Below, piece by piece: positions 35,144-43,741 of a stretch of DNA of 64,000 nt. Source of the stretch: an uncultured Mediterranea sp. (lineage in GTDB: Bacteria > Bacteroidota > Bacteroidia > Bacteroidales > Bacteroidaceae). A program made the position numbers and the translations under genes. Position 1 is the first letter of the stretch; each line of letters begins with the position of its first letter. Location of the stretch: assembly GCF_902493215.1 (NCBI RefSeq), contig NZ_CABUOL010000001.1, positions 248,001-312,000 on the forward strand. Reading direction: 5' to 3'. A model generated the notes under the pieces. The model saw nothing but the letters and a program-made list of their open reading frames with translations. It was not told the DNA's origin and ran no database searches.

Positions 35144-36171
35144 ACTGCTACCTGTCACGTAACTACAAGGACCTGAACGGCGCCGGCAACAAGGCCAAAA
35201 CCGACATCGAACAGATTATGGCCGCCATGGGATTCAAGAATGTGGGGCTGAAACAAAGCCACTATACCCATCCCATACCGGCTTTTCTGTTCACCCTGTT
35301 GGGAGTACTGAAAGCTCCGTTCGGCCTGCACAAAGGCGACATTCTTGTTCTGCAATATCCTCTGAAAAAATATTTCACATTCGTATGCAGGACTGCACAT
35401 TGGAGAAAAGCCAAGGTAGTGGTTATCATACACGACTTGGGCAGTTTCCGACGCAAGAAGCTGACCGTAGAAAAAGAAATGCGCCGGTTGAATCATGCCG
35501 ATTATATCATTGCCCACAATGCCTCCATGAAAAGTTTTCTGCTCCAGAACGGTTGCCGTGCCCAAGTGGGCGAACTCGGTATCTTCGACTATCTGTCGCC
35601 TCATCCGGTACCGAAGGCCGAAGAGCCGTTCCCGCCCTACCACATCGTCTATGCCGGTGCATTGGCCATTCGTAAAAACCAATTTCTGTATGACGTGGGA
35701 AGATACATCAACTCTTACGCCTTCAAACTCTTTGGCAACGGATTTGAACCTACCAAAGCAGCCAACAGCGAACGGTTGCACTATCAGGGATTCGTTCCGT
35801 CCGACCAATTGATAGCCCATCCGCAAGGCCACTTCGGACTGGTGTGGGACGGTGCTTCCATCCATTCGTGTACAGGCAACTTCGGCGAATATCTTCGCTA
35901 TAACAATCCGCACAAAACATCGTTCTACCTGCGCTGCGGCATGCCGGTCATTATCTGGAAACAAGCTGCCCTGGCCCCATTCATCGAACGACAACAGGCG
36001 GGCTTCTGTGTGAATTCGCTGGAAGATATTGAGGGCATCCTGCAAGCACTTACTCCAGAGACATACAGAACACTCAAGGAAAACGCCTGCCGCATCGGCA
36101 TGAAGCTGGCCAACGGTGACTTCGTCAGAGAGGCCTTGACAACTGCTATCCAACAACTTAAGAACCAATAA
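35140..36171 (+). CDS. Probable galactofuranosyltransferase (WbbI/Gtf3-like GT-B fold)
   Basis: The 343-residue protein resembles the beta-1,6-galactofuranosyltransferase/Gtf3 group: YLSRNYKDLNGAGNKAKTD at the N-terminus, VVIIHDLGSFRRKK, and the C-terminal FGLVWDGASIH..NNPHKTSFYLRCGMPVIIWKQAALAPFIE block. It lies directly before the UDP-galactopyranose mutase gene and overlaps the GT9 stop by four bases. The two together make galactofuranose transfer the natural reading: the mutase makes UDP-Galf and this enzyme uses it. The acceptor is not known. Confidence 0.82.
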   Translation: MNCYLSRNYKDLNGAGNKAKTDIEQIMAAMGFKNVGLKQSHYTHPIPAFLFTLLGVLKAPFGLHKGDILVLQYPLKKYFTFVCRTAHWRKAKVVVIIHDLGSFRRKKLTVEKEMRRLNHADYIIAHNASMKSFLLQNGCRAQVGELGIFDYLSPHPVPKAEEPFPPYHIVYAGALAIRKNQFLYDVGRYINSYAFKLFGNGFEPTKAANSERLHYQGFVPSDQLIAHPQGHFGLVWDGASIHSCTGNFGEYLRYNNPHKTSFYLRCGMPVIIWKQAALAPFIERQQAGFCVNSLEDIEGILQALTPETYRTLKENACRIGMKLANGDFVREALTTAIQQLKNQ

Positions 36172-36194
36172 TCCGTAATTCATTCTCCAACGAT

Positions 36195-37310
36195 ATGACT
36201 CCTCATTACGATTATCTCATTGTAGGTACCGGCCTGTTCGGCTCCGTATTTGCCCATGAAGCACAAAAAGCAGGCAAACGTTGTCTGGTGATAGACAAAC
36301 GCCCACACACTGGAGGCAATATTCATTGTAAAGACGTGGATGGCATCCATGTACACCTTTATGGTGCCCACATTTTCCATACTGACAAACGGAAGATCTG
36401 GGAATACGTCAACCGCCTGACGGAGTTCAACCGCTATACCAACTCACCCCTCGCCTGCTTCGAAGGTCAGCTGTACAACTTGCCTTTCAACATGAATACC
36501 TTTCATCAGCTTTGGGGAGTACGCACACCTGCCGAAGCCCAAGCCAAGATTGAACAACAACGAGGAGAATATGCCCATATCCAAGAGCCCCGCAACTTGG
36601 AAGAACAGGCCCTGAAATTATGTGGCAAGGACATCTATCAGCGTTTTATCAAAGGTTATACCGAAAAGCAATGGGGACGGGCCGCCACCGAACTGCCCGC
36701 TTTCATCATCAAGCGTATCCCTTTCCGCTTTACCTATGACAACAATTACTTTAACGACCCTTATCAGGGCATTCCTATAGGAGGCTACAACCGACTGACT
36801 GAAAAACTGCTGGGACATACGGAAGTCCGAACGAACTGCAATTTCTTTGAACATAAAAGCGAGTTGGCCGGTATAGCACGTAAAACACTCTATACAGGGT
36901 GCATTGACGAGTATTTCGACTACCAATACGGGCATCTGGAATACAGAAGCCTGCGATTCGAGCACAAACGTCTGGACGACACAGACAATTTTCAAGGTAA
37001 TGCCGTGGTGAATTATTGTGAAAGAGAGGTTCCCTACACACGCCTCATCGAGCACAAGCATTTCGAGTTCGACACTCAACCGTTCACTTGCATCACGTAT
37101 GAATATCCCGACTCATTCAGTATAGGTAAAGAGCCCTATTACCCGGTAAACGACGAGCGGAACAATGCCCTTTATCAACGATACAGAGAATTGGCCATGC
37201 AACAATCCGACGTGCTTTTCGGTGGCCGACTGGCTCAATATACCTATGCTGATATGGATGACACGGTATTGGCAGCACTTCAGCTATGGGACAAGGAGCT
37301 TAACGCTTAA
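36195..37310 (+). CDS. glf: UDP-galactopyranose mutase
   Basis: Glf converts UDP-galactopyranose to UDP-galactofuranose with reduced FAD. The 371 residues are the family length. The FAD fold opens with YLIVGTGLFGSVFAHEAQKAG and GGNIHCKDVDGIHVHLYGAHIFHT; the substrate region shows FNRYTNSPLACFEGQLYNLPFNM, YTEKQWGRAATELPAFIIKRIPFRFTYDNNYFNDPYQGIP and the flavin-contacting YPVNDERNNALYQRY. The gene's last 11 bases overlap the end of the converging glycosyltransferase gene on the minus strand. Confidence 0.96.
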   Translation: MTPHYDYLIVGTGLFGSVFAHEAQKAGKRCLVIDKRPHTGGNIHCKDVDGIHVHLYGAHIFHTDKRKIWEYVNRLTEFNRYTNSPLACFEGQLYNLPFNMNTFHQLWGVRTPAEAQAKIEQQRGEYAHIQEPRNLEEQALKLCGKDIYQRFIKGYTEKQWGRAATELPAFIIKRIPFRFTYDNNYFNDPYQGIPIGGYNRLTEKLLGHTEVRTNCNFFEHKSELAGIARKTLYTGCIDEYFDYQYGHLEYRSLRFEHKRLDDTDNFQGNAVVNYCEREVPYTRLIEHKHFEFDTQPFTCITYEYPDSFSIGKEPYYPVNDERNNALYQRYRELAMQQSDVLFGGRLAQYTYADMDDTVLAALQLWDKELNA

Positions 37311-38007
37311 AAAGGAAATATCTGATGCAAAGCAACTGGTGTTTCACAAAAAGCTCCAGTTTCCGCCCGAATTTACGCTTTCTCCAGCTACCATAAATCG
37401 TATGCAAAGCTATGGCATCGGGATGAACTTCCACATTCTTCTTACAAGGGGTAACATAATATCCTGGATAAATCACCACATCGTCATCCAAATGCTGCTC
37501 TGTATCCTCAGGCTTATATCCTCTGGCATAAGCCATATCCAACATCACAACCGGAGAAATCGTTTGGTCGTACGTGCCGTCCGACTTCAGAAAAGAGTGC
37601 TGGTTATAATAGTCGAAAACTGATTTGCAATAGGCATTTCCCTTTTCACCTATTAGGAAAGCTGCCTGCAACTGCATTTTAGAACCAATATGTTCATGAA
37701 AGGTGGCAAAACCATGCTCAGGAATAAACCGGTCAAAGCGTTTCTTCATCAAAATATCACTATCCATATATACACCACCTTCCTTGTAGATGGCATAAAA
37801 ACGGACCACATCGGCAGCAAAAGCCCATTTGCGTGCCTCCAAAGCTTCGTCAATAAAACGACAACCAATAGCTTTGGCATCTTCGTACGTCCAGCGGCGC
37901 ACCTCATAATCGGGTAATACCCGTTTCCAACTGTCCAAACAAATCTTTATTTCGACCGGAAAGGGGGCGTTACTGAACCAACACAGATGAATTATTTTCG
38001 GAATCAT
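37300..38007 (-). CDS. GT32-type glycosyltransferase (DXD sugar-binding family)
   Basis: A short GT-A protein of 235 residues beginning IPKIIHLCWFSNAPFPVEIKICLDSW, with the family's W(A/K)FAADVVRFYAIYKEGGVYMDSDILMKK, in which DSD is the metal-binding DXD. Such enzymes add galactose or mannose-type sugars to capsule or LPS. It is a paralogue of the gene at 41046-41792 (same opening and same AFAAD..GG(V/I)Y(M/L)DSD block). It follows the GT8 gene with a four-base overlap, so the two are cotranscribed, and its end overlaps the end of glf. Confidence 0.9.
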   Translation of the reverse strand: MIPKIIHLCWFSNAPFPVEIKICLDSWKRVLPDYEVRRWTYEDAKAIGCRFIDEALEARKWAFAADVVRFYAIYKEGGVYMDSDILMKKRFDRFIPEHGFATFHEHIGSKMQLQAAFLIGEKGNAYCKSVFDYYNQHSFLKSDGTYDQTISPVVMLDMAYARGYKPEDTEQHLDDDVVIYPGYYVTPCKKNVEVHPDAIALHTIYGSWRKRKFGRKLELFVKHQLLCIRYFLFKR

Positions 38008-38933
38008 ATCTTTATACTTTTAAACATTCTATATCCGTTTACCCAATGCATGTATCCAGACAATCTTCTATTTAATCGCCAACACCACTCTTTACAAGTC
38101 AAAGTGGGACGCTCCCCCCTCCACGGTGTCTTGTCAAGATAGGTAAAATACAAATTACGCCAAGGATGAAGGCTTCGCGTTCCCCAAGGCTTCCGACGGG
38201 AAGAGAAATGGACCACGACTCGATATTTCAAGATTTCATCCGATAATATACTCTCTTCTTCCTTAGACAAATAGCGTTTCCGATGAAAAAGGCAATCATG
38301 CAAATTGTAACGATAAGGCAGCCACAAAACATCCTGATACAACAAAGCATTCAGAACATCCTGATCATGATAAGGAAGAGAAGGATGCTTCTTTACAAAA
38401 TCCAATGCACGGTTGACAAAATCCGATTGTCTTAGAAAATCAAGATGGAGCAACATAACACCACTATTAAAATAATCAAAACGGGCATTGTCAATGCCCA
38501 AACGGGCACAATCCTCAAAAATGCCTTTATGCACATCCTTTACTGCCGCCAATGCCTTTCCTTCCAAATTTCTATTCCACAATTCATCCAATAGACCCAC
38601 GACTATAAGGTCACAATCCAAATACAAGACCTTTGTAATGGCAGATGGAAGTACGGCAGGAATAAATAACTTGCAATAAGCTGCCAAAGAAACATAGGAC
38701 AACGTTTCAGGGAAAACATCAAGAAGCATAGAATCTATTTCATAAAAATAAATATGTTGCTCGTACTGCTTCTCTACAAGCGTTTGAAGAAGAAAACGAG
38801 AATCAACATCCAACTTGCTACCCAATACATGAACAGATATCTGCTCGCCTTTATTGTTCTCCAACAAAGACGTCAGCATCACATAACAGTATTTTGCATA
38901 ATTGGAATCTATACAACAGGCAATATCCATCAT
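38004..38933 (-). CDS. Glycosyltransferase family 8
   Basis: A retaining GT-A transferase of 309 residues. The opening DIACCIDSNYAKYCYVMLTSLLENN, the donor motif ITKVLYLDCDLIVVGLLDELWN (DXD as DCD), FNSGVMLLHLDFLR and HDQDVLNALLYQDVLWLPYRYN are those of LPS alpha-galactosyl/glucosyltransferases (RfaI/RfaJ type). It starts with two ATG codons, of which the first is at 38933. On the minus strand, TATTTTTG (38955-38962) could be the -7 element. It forms an operon with the GT32-type gene. Confidence 0.93.
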   Translation of the reverse strand: MMDIACCIDSNYAKYCYVMLTSLLENNKGEQISVHVLGSKLDVDSRFLLQTLVEKQYEQHIYFYEIDSMLLDVFPETLSYVSLAAYCKLFIPAVLPSAITKVLYLDCDLIVVGLLDELWNRNLEGKALAAVKDVHKGIFEDCARLGIDNARFDYFNSGVMLLHLDFLRQSDFVNRALDFVKKHPSLPYHDQDVLNALLYQDVLWLPYRYNLHDCLFHRKRYLSKEEESILSDEILKYRVVVHFSSRRKPWGTRSLHPWRNLYFTYLDKTPWRGERPTLTCKEWCWRLNRRLSGYMHWVNGYRMFKSIKI

Positions 38934-39107
38934 ATCGTCACAAGTTTAATTTCGCAAAAATAAGAATTTATTGCAAAAGTCTATGGCAATTTCCCGTATT
39001 AATAAAACAAATGCTAACTTTGCGTAATTTAAAAACAAGCAGAATGTTGAACTATAAAACACTTATGCTTAAATCAATAACAAGCTTCAGACTCAAATTA
39101 ATATACA

Positions 39108-40244
39108 ATGAAAATCGGTTTTGACGGGAAACGTGCAGTACAGAACTATACGGGTTTAGGAAACTATAGCCGTTTTATAATAGATATCCTCAGTAGATCT
39201 GAAGATAATAAAAATGAATTTCTGCTATACGCTCCGAAGCCTAAAGCCAACAATGAGCTCAAAAAGCTATTACAGAGACCTAATGTATCCATCAAATTTC
39301 CAACCCAATCAATTGACAAACAATTTCCCTCTCTTTGGCGCACATGGAACATGGCACATGAATTCAGGGCTGATGGTTTATCCATTTTTCATGGCCTCAG
39401 CAATGAATTGCCCTTATCCGTTTCAAAAAGCGGAATCAAAAGCGTTGTGACCATCCATGATCTCATATTCTTACGCTATCCAAAATTTTATCCATACATT
39501 GACCGAAAAATTTATGCCTATAAATTCAGAAAGGCATGTGAAAACAGCAATCACATTATAGCCATCAGTGAAGCGACCAAAAGAGATATCATACATTATT
39601 TCAACATTGAGGAAAGTAAAATCAGCGTCATTTATCAAGGATGTGACGCTTCATTCAAAAAGCCCGTATCAAAAGAAGAGAAAGAAACAGTCAGAAAAAA
39701 ATATTCCCTGCCCAACAGATTTATCCTAAACGTAGGCAGTATCGAAGAACGAAAGAACTTATTACTCATCGTCAAAGCTTTACTCCATTTACCCGATGAC
39801 ATCCGACTAGTTGCCGTTGGAAAACATACCGCCTATACGGATGAAGTGAAAACATTCATCCACCAACATCATTTGGAGAAACGAATACAAATATTCCATC
39901 AGATACCTTTCAACGAACTGCCAAGTTTCTATCAATTGGCTTCACTCTTTATATATCCATCACGTTTCGAGGGTTTCGGTATTCCGATTATTGAAGCCAT
40001 CCATTCTGGCCTGCCTGTCATTGCCGCCACTGGTTCCTGCCTGGAAGAAGCAGGAGGGCCGTCGTCTGCTTATGTTGATCCGGATGATGAATGCGCATTG
40101 GCAAAGAAAATCAATGAAATATGGTATTCTGAATCCATTGCTGAACAAATGAAAAATGAAAGCCTTCAATATGTACAACGATTCTCAGATGAAAACATTG
40201 CATCAGATTTGATGAATCTATACAAACACATTTTAAAACAATAA
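39108..40244 (+). CDS. Glycosyltransferase family 4 (mannosyltransferase-like)
   Basis: A 378-residue GT-B protein: KIGFDGKRAVQNYTGLGNYSRFIIDIL near the start, VVTIHDLIFLRYPKFYPYIDRKIYAYKFRKACENSNHIIAISEATKRDI, and the donor half with ILNVGSIEERKN, FIYPSRFEGFGIPIIEAIHSGLPVIAATGSCLEEAGG carrying the E-x7-E motif (EGFGIPIIE). This is the WbdB/RfaB-like pattern, often mannosyl- or rhamnosyl-transfer. It is a single-gene unit with TAACTTTG at 39015-39022 and a TTTC 21 bases before it, leaving a leader of about 85 bases. It converges on the GT2 gene, 20 bases away. Confidence 0.92.
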   Translation: MKIGFDGKRAVQNYTGLGNYSRFIIDILSRSEDNKNEFLLYAPKPKANNELKKLLQRPNVSIKFPTQSIDKQFPSLWRTWNMAHEFRADGLSIFHGLSNELPLSVSKSGIKSVVTIHDLIFLRYPKFYPYIDRKIYAYKFRKACENSNHIIAISEATKRDIIHYFNIEESKISVIYQGCDASFKKPVSKEEKETVRKKYSLPNRFILNVGSIEERKNLLLIVKALLHLPDDIRLVAVGKHTAYTDEVKTFIHQHHLEKRIQIFHQIPFNELPSFYQLASLFIYPSRFEGFGIPIIEAIHSGLPVIAATGSCLEEAGGPSSAYVDPDDECALAKKINEIWYSESIAEQMKNESLQYVQRFSDENIASDLMNLYKHILKQ

Positions 40245-40264
40245 TCCATTTATCGGACACTGAG

Positions 40265-41014
40265 TCACGAACGCTTCTTTCTGAGAGAACGCCTCAGATT
40301 GATCCAAAAAATGACAAAATACAATTTGCCAAGAAACCTTATTCTGTCCCATCCCTTATCCAACTCTTTTATAACGCGAATGTTATCATAGAGGCCTTTG
40401 GTTCGTTGGGTGTTGGATATACCATTGGAATCGTATATTGCGATTGGAAGTGACACATGTACAAATCTATACCCGGCCTTATAACACCACTTAAAGAAAT
40501 AGAAATCTGCAGACATGCGAAAACGGACATCAAAATGCATTTGTTTCAGAATATGTGTCTGAACGAAAACTGCCTGATGACAAAAATACATCCGTTGTTT
40601 ATTACAAGGATCAGATGCCGGTTTCAATCTTTCAACTCCATCTTTGATGGTTAATATATCACCATAAATTATATCACACGGATTCTGACGGATATGAAAA
40701 GCCATTTGCCGTAACACATCTTGCCCTGCAAACACATCCCCTGCATTCATAAAAATAATCCACTCTCCCTGGGCATGATCAATACCTTTGTTCATACCCT
40801 GATAAATTCCGCCATCAGGCTCTGAGCACCAATAGGACAAAGCATTCTGATATTTTCTGATAACATCCACGCTTCCATCCGTTGACCCCCCATCGATAAC
40901 GATATATTCCAAATCCATACAACTTTGAGACAACACACTCTCTATTGTACGAGCCAACTGAGCAGCACAATTATATGATACCGTCACTATGCTGAATAAA
41001 CATCGGGCTTCCAT
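40265..41014 (-). CDS. Glycosyltransferase family 2 (WcaA-like)
   Basis: ATG 41014 (MEARCLFSIVTVSYNCAAQLARTIESVL) is preferred to the TTG nine bases upstream and gives 249 residues. GT-A motifs are LEYIVIDGGSTDGSVDVIRKY, WCSEPDGGIYQGMNKGIDHAQGEWIIFMNAGD and FCHQAVFVQTHILKQMHFDVRFRMSADFYFFKWC, a set common to enzymes that extend O-antigen or LPS outer core. Last gene of a run of three on the minus strand, with the GT32-type and the kinase-like genes before it. Confidence 0.92.
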   Translation of the reverse strand: MEARCLFSIVTVSYNCAAQLARTIESVLSQSCMDLEYIVIDGGSTDGSVDVIRKYQNALSYWCSEPDGGIYQGMNKGIDHAQGEWIIFMNAGDVFAGQDVLRQMAFHIRQNPCDIIYGDILTIKDGVERLKPASDPCNKQRMYFCHQAVFVQTHILKQMHFDVRFRMSADFYFFKWCYKAGYRFVHVSLPIAIYDSNGISNTQRTKGLYDNIRVIKELDKGWDRIRFLGKLYFVIFWINLRRSLRKKRS

Positions 41015-41045
41015 CCTAATCAAAAAACAATACTGATTATTAAAC

Positions 41046-41792
41046 TTACTTCCTCAAGAGACGCCACAATCTGTCAACGAACGAATCCTTCCAACTATGT
41101 GCGCAAAAATGAATAGCGTAAGAAAATGGCGTTGCCTCATGTTTATTCCCTGCAAAAATCTCTGAGCGGAAAATTTTCATATTGCCACTCAACTGCTGAT
41201 CCATATCCAAATATCGGAAGCCATAATTTTCCGCTATCCGAGCATAAATCAGAGGAGAAAACAAATTCGCAGGCAGTTCCTTCTGAAAATCTTTCCCTGC
41301 ATACCAATCCAGCACATCTTTCACAAAAGGACAACCGGCCTGCGCTCCCATCACTGCAGCCTGAATCTGCATGCCCGATATGTAACCGTCACCCATACGG
41401 GTACCATCCTCGGCTATCAGGCGAGCAGTATCCGTTTGTAACAATTGAGTAGGATGATGTTCCACACACGAAAAGAAAGAATAACGCAGAAACTCGTCAA
41501 ACGGTTTCAGCACTTTCACATCTGAATCGAGATAAATGCCTCCCTCCGTATACAATGCATACATACGGATATAATCGGCAGCAAACGCCCATTTGCGAGC
41601 CTCGAAAGCCTGACGAACATAGGGAACTGAATCTATGTCAAAGTTATCTGTATTCCACAACTTGACTTCGTAGTCGGGCATAACCTTCTTCCACGTATCC
41701 ATACACCGACGAATCTTCAATGGATAAGGATCGTTACTCAACCAGCAAAAATGAATTACCTTGGGGATCAGTGTTTCTTGAGTTTCTTCCAT
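41046..41792 (-). CDS. GT32-type glycosyltransferase, paralogue of the 37300-38007 product
   Basis: A protein of 248 residues with IPKVIHFCWLSNDPYPLKIRRCMDTW and the donor block ARKWAFAADYIRMYALYTEGGIYLDSDVKVLKPFDEF (DSD). The acceptor-side region differs from its paralogue, so the two likely add sugars to different acceptors. Its first 25 bases overlap the end of the kinase-like gene, a tight coupling that keeps the two products in step. Confidence 0.9.
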   Translation of the reverse strand: MEETQETLIPKVIHFCWLSNDPYPLKIRRCMDTWKKVMPDYEVKLWNTDNFDIDSVPYVRQAFEARKWAFAADYIRMYALYTEGGIYLDSDVKVLKPFDEFLRYSFFSCVEHHPTQLLQTDTARLIAEDGTRMGDGYISGMQIQAAVMGAQAGCPFVKDVLDWYAGKDFQKELPANLFSPLIYARIAENYGFRYLDMDQQLSGNMKIFRSEIFAGNKHEATPFSYAIHFCAHSWKDSFVDRLWRLLRK

Positions 41793-42520
41793 TGTTCTTT
41801 CCGTTTATGTTTCAATTCCAACTTTTCTAAATAATGCAAGGCCTTCTGTTCGGTTTCGTCCGGATTCCATTCTCTCAATTTCGCATACTCACGTACCATA
41901 TAACAGAACAAGTCACGACGATGCGTCATGGTGCGCAAGTTATAAAGACAGGATTCTTCATCCGGACAATGTTCCATAAAACGAGAACGGTTGGTATCGA
42001 TGATGGTAAAAGTATAACGTCCATCTTCCATTTTCCGATAAAGGAAATTACCAAAATTCAAATCTCCGTGCAGAATGCCTTTCAAATGCATCCGACAAAT
42101 CAGCTCTGCCAAAGACTGTGCCAACTGCTCATCATAATGCTCTACAGGAACCAAAGCCGGAAAAGCTGGAGGATTCTCGCAATACAAAGATACAAAGTAG
42201 CCTATTCGGAACAATCCCCACCGGTAATCTTCAATATAAGCGACCGACGCAGGCGTATCAAACCCACGTTCCTGGAAGATTCTTGCAAAACGATAAGCTT
42301 TCTCAGCCTTTGTCCTGCAAAAGAAAGTATAAGCAATCTGCTGAATAAAATTAACCGGTTTGAAACGCTTTACAACCAGGCGTACACCGCCTTCTTCAAA
42401 GCAGCGAACCACATTCCGTCCGTCGTGCAACGTCTTTCCCCCTTCCACATCAAATCGCAGAGGAAGTCCAGACAACCATTCGGACAAAAAGTCGAAGTTC
42501 TTATTTATATGAATTTTCAT
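41768..42520 (-). CDS. WaaP/Kdo-kinase-like lipopolysaccharide core kinase
   Basis: The product (250 residues from ATG 42520) is a small protein-kinase-like enzyme. Seen: the lysine of the N-lobe in GGVRLVVKRFKP, the catalytic loop ILHGDLNFGNFLY, and a DFG-equivalent IIDTNRSRFM where the usual DFD/DFG is DTN. WaaP, InaA and Kdo kinases phosphorylate inner-core heptose or Kdo on the cytoplasmic side. It heads the minus-strand run that ends at 40265. On the minus strand ATTG-N20-TACTTTTG (42541-42572) is the likely promoter, overlapping the divergent pdxB promoter. Confidence 0.85.
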   Translation of the reverse strand: MKIHINKNFDFLSEWLSGLPLRFDVEGGKTLHDGRNVVRCFEEGGVRLVVKRFKPVNFIQQIAYTFFCRTKAEKAYRFARIFQERGFDTPASVAYIEDYRWGLFRIGYFVSLYCENPPAFPALVPVEHYDEQLAQSLAELICRMHLKGILHGDLNFGNFLYRKMEDGRYTFTIIDTNRSRFMEHCPDEESCLYNLRTMTHRRDLFCYMVREYAKLREWNPDETEQKALHYLEKLELKHKRKEQWKKLKKH

Positions 42521-42540
42521 TCTCAATATATTCTAATTGA

Positions 42541-42587
42541 CAAAAGTAGAGAATATTTCTCATATCTGCAATATTTATATACCTTTG
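42541..42587. promoter_or_regulatory. Overlapping divergent promoters of the WaaP-like gene and pdxB
   Basis: Plus strand: TTTC (42556-42559), 20 bases, TACCTTTG (42580-42587), for pdxB at 42610. Minus strand: ATTG (42569-42572), 20 bases, TACTTTTG (42541-42548), for the kinase-like gene at 42520. Both are one base off the -33 consensus and share the same stretch, so they may compete. Confidence 0.55.
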
Positions 42588-42609
42588 CCCCAGTAAATCC
42601 TCAAACCAC

Positions 42610-43653
42610 ATGAAAGTTATAGTCGACGACAAAATTCCGTTTATCAGAGAAGCGCTGGCCGGCATTGCCGACGAAGCCGTCTACGTGCCCGGCAAGGACT
42701 TCACGCCCGAACTTGTCAAGGATGCCGATGCCTTGATTGTCCGCACCCGCACCCGTTGCGACCGCCACTTGCTCGAGGGCAGCCGCGTGCGCTTCATCGC
42801 CACCGCCACCATCGGCTTCGACCACATCGACACGGTTTATTGCCAGGAAGCAGGTATTACGTGGCAGAATGCTCCTGGCTGCAATTCAGCCTCTGTAGCT
42901 CAATACATGCACTCCTCCCTCCTGCTCCTCCAACGCCAGAAGGGCTTCCGGCTGGAGGGCAAGACGCTGGGCGTCATCGGTGTAGGCAATGTGGGCACAA
43001 AAGTGGCGCAGGTAGGCCGCGAACTGGGTATGCGCGTCCTGTTGAACGACCCTCCACGACAGGAGAAGGAAGGAGGAGACCTCTTCTCTCCGCTGGAGCA
43101 GCTGATGGAAGAATGCGACGTGCTGACCTTCCACGTCCCCCTTATCCGCGAAGAGGCTCACAAGACTTTTCACCTGGCTGATGCAGCCTTCTTCGGCCGC
43201 CTGAAGCGACGCCCCGTCATCGCCAACACCTCGCGCGGCGAAGTCATCGAGACACAAGCCCTGCTCCACGCCCTGCAGGAAGGCAAGGTGCGCGACGCCA
43301 TCATCGACGTCTGGGAGCACGAACCCGACATCAACCTCAACCTGCTCGACCACGTCTTCATCGGCACGCCCCACATTGCCGGCTATTCGGCCGACGGCAA
43401 GGCCAACGCCACCCGCATGTCGCTCGACGCGCTGTGCCGCTTCTTCCACATCGATGCCCACTACCGCATTGAGCCGCCCGCACCGCCCCAGCCCCTTATC
43501 GAGGCCCATGACCTGACGGAAGCCAGCCTCGCCATGTACGACCCGCGGCGCGATGACCAAGCCCTGCGCCTCCACCCCGAATGCTTCGAGAAGCTTCGCG
43601 GCGACTATCCCCTGCGACGCGAAAAAGAGGCCTTCCAAGTGAACTATATTTAA
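42610..43653 (+). CDS. pdxB: Erythronate-4-phosphate dehydrogenase
   Basis: PdxB oxidises 4-phosphoerythronate in the DXP-dependent pathway to pyridoxal phosphate. The 347 residues open MKVIVDDKIPFIREALAG and carry the D-2-hydroxyacid dehydrogenase motifs: NAD loop GVIGVGNVGTKVAQVG, the sequence IATATIGFDHIDTVYC, catalytic arginine in ANTSRGEVIET, glutamate in DVWEHEPDINLNLL and histidine in IGTPHIAGYS. The C-terminal dimerisation domain (DAHYRIEPPAPPQP onward) separates it from simple SerA enzymes. It marks the return from AT-rich glycan genes to GC-rich housekeeping DNA. Confidence 0.95.
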   Translation: MKVIVDDKIPFIREALAGIADEAVYVPGKDFTPELVKDADALIVRTRTRCDRHLLEGSRVRFIATATIGFDHIDTVYCQEAGITWQNAPGCNSASVAQYMHSSLLLLQRQKGFRLEGKTLGVIGVGNVGTKVAQVGRELGMRVLLNDPPRQEKEGGDLFSPLEQLMEECDVLTFHVPLIREEAHKTFHLADAAFFGRLKRRPVIANTSRGEVIETQALLHALQEGKVRDAIIDVWEHEPDINLNLLDHVFIGTPHIAGYSADGKANATRMSLDALCRFFHIDAHYRIEPPAPPQPLIEAHDLTEASLAMYDPRRDDQALRLHPECFEKLRGDYPLRREKEAFQVNYI

Positions 43654-43662
43654 GCGAAAAAG

Positions 43663-43729
43663 AAAAGGCTGCTTTCCTTCGACGAAAACAGCCTTTTCCT
43701 TCGGAGAAAGCATTGCTTTCCTCCCGCTT
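43663..43729. repeat. 22-bp palindromic array (three units) between pdxB and purN
   Basis: AAAAGGCTGCTTT at 43663, AAAACAGCCTTTT at 43685 and AAAGCATTGCTTT at 43707 are exactly 22 apart; the 9-base spacers are nearly identical (CCTTCGACG, CCTTCGGAG). Units one and two pair as a 14-bp stem with one transition mismatch. AAAACAGCCTTTT is also in the 10971-11058 array and AAAGCATTGCTTT at 20410. The genes on both sides converge here. Confidence 0.87.
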
Positions 43730-43741
43730 GCCCTACTTCTG

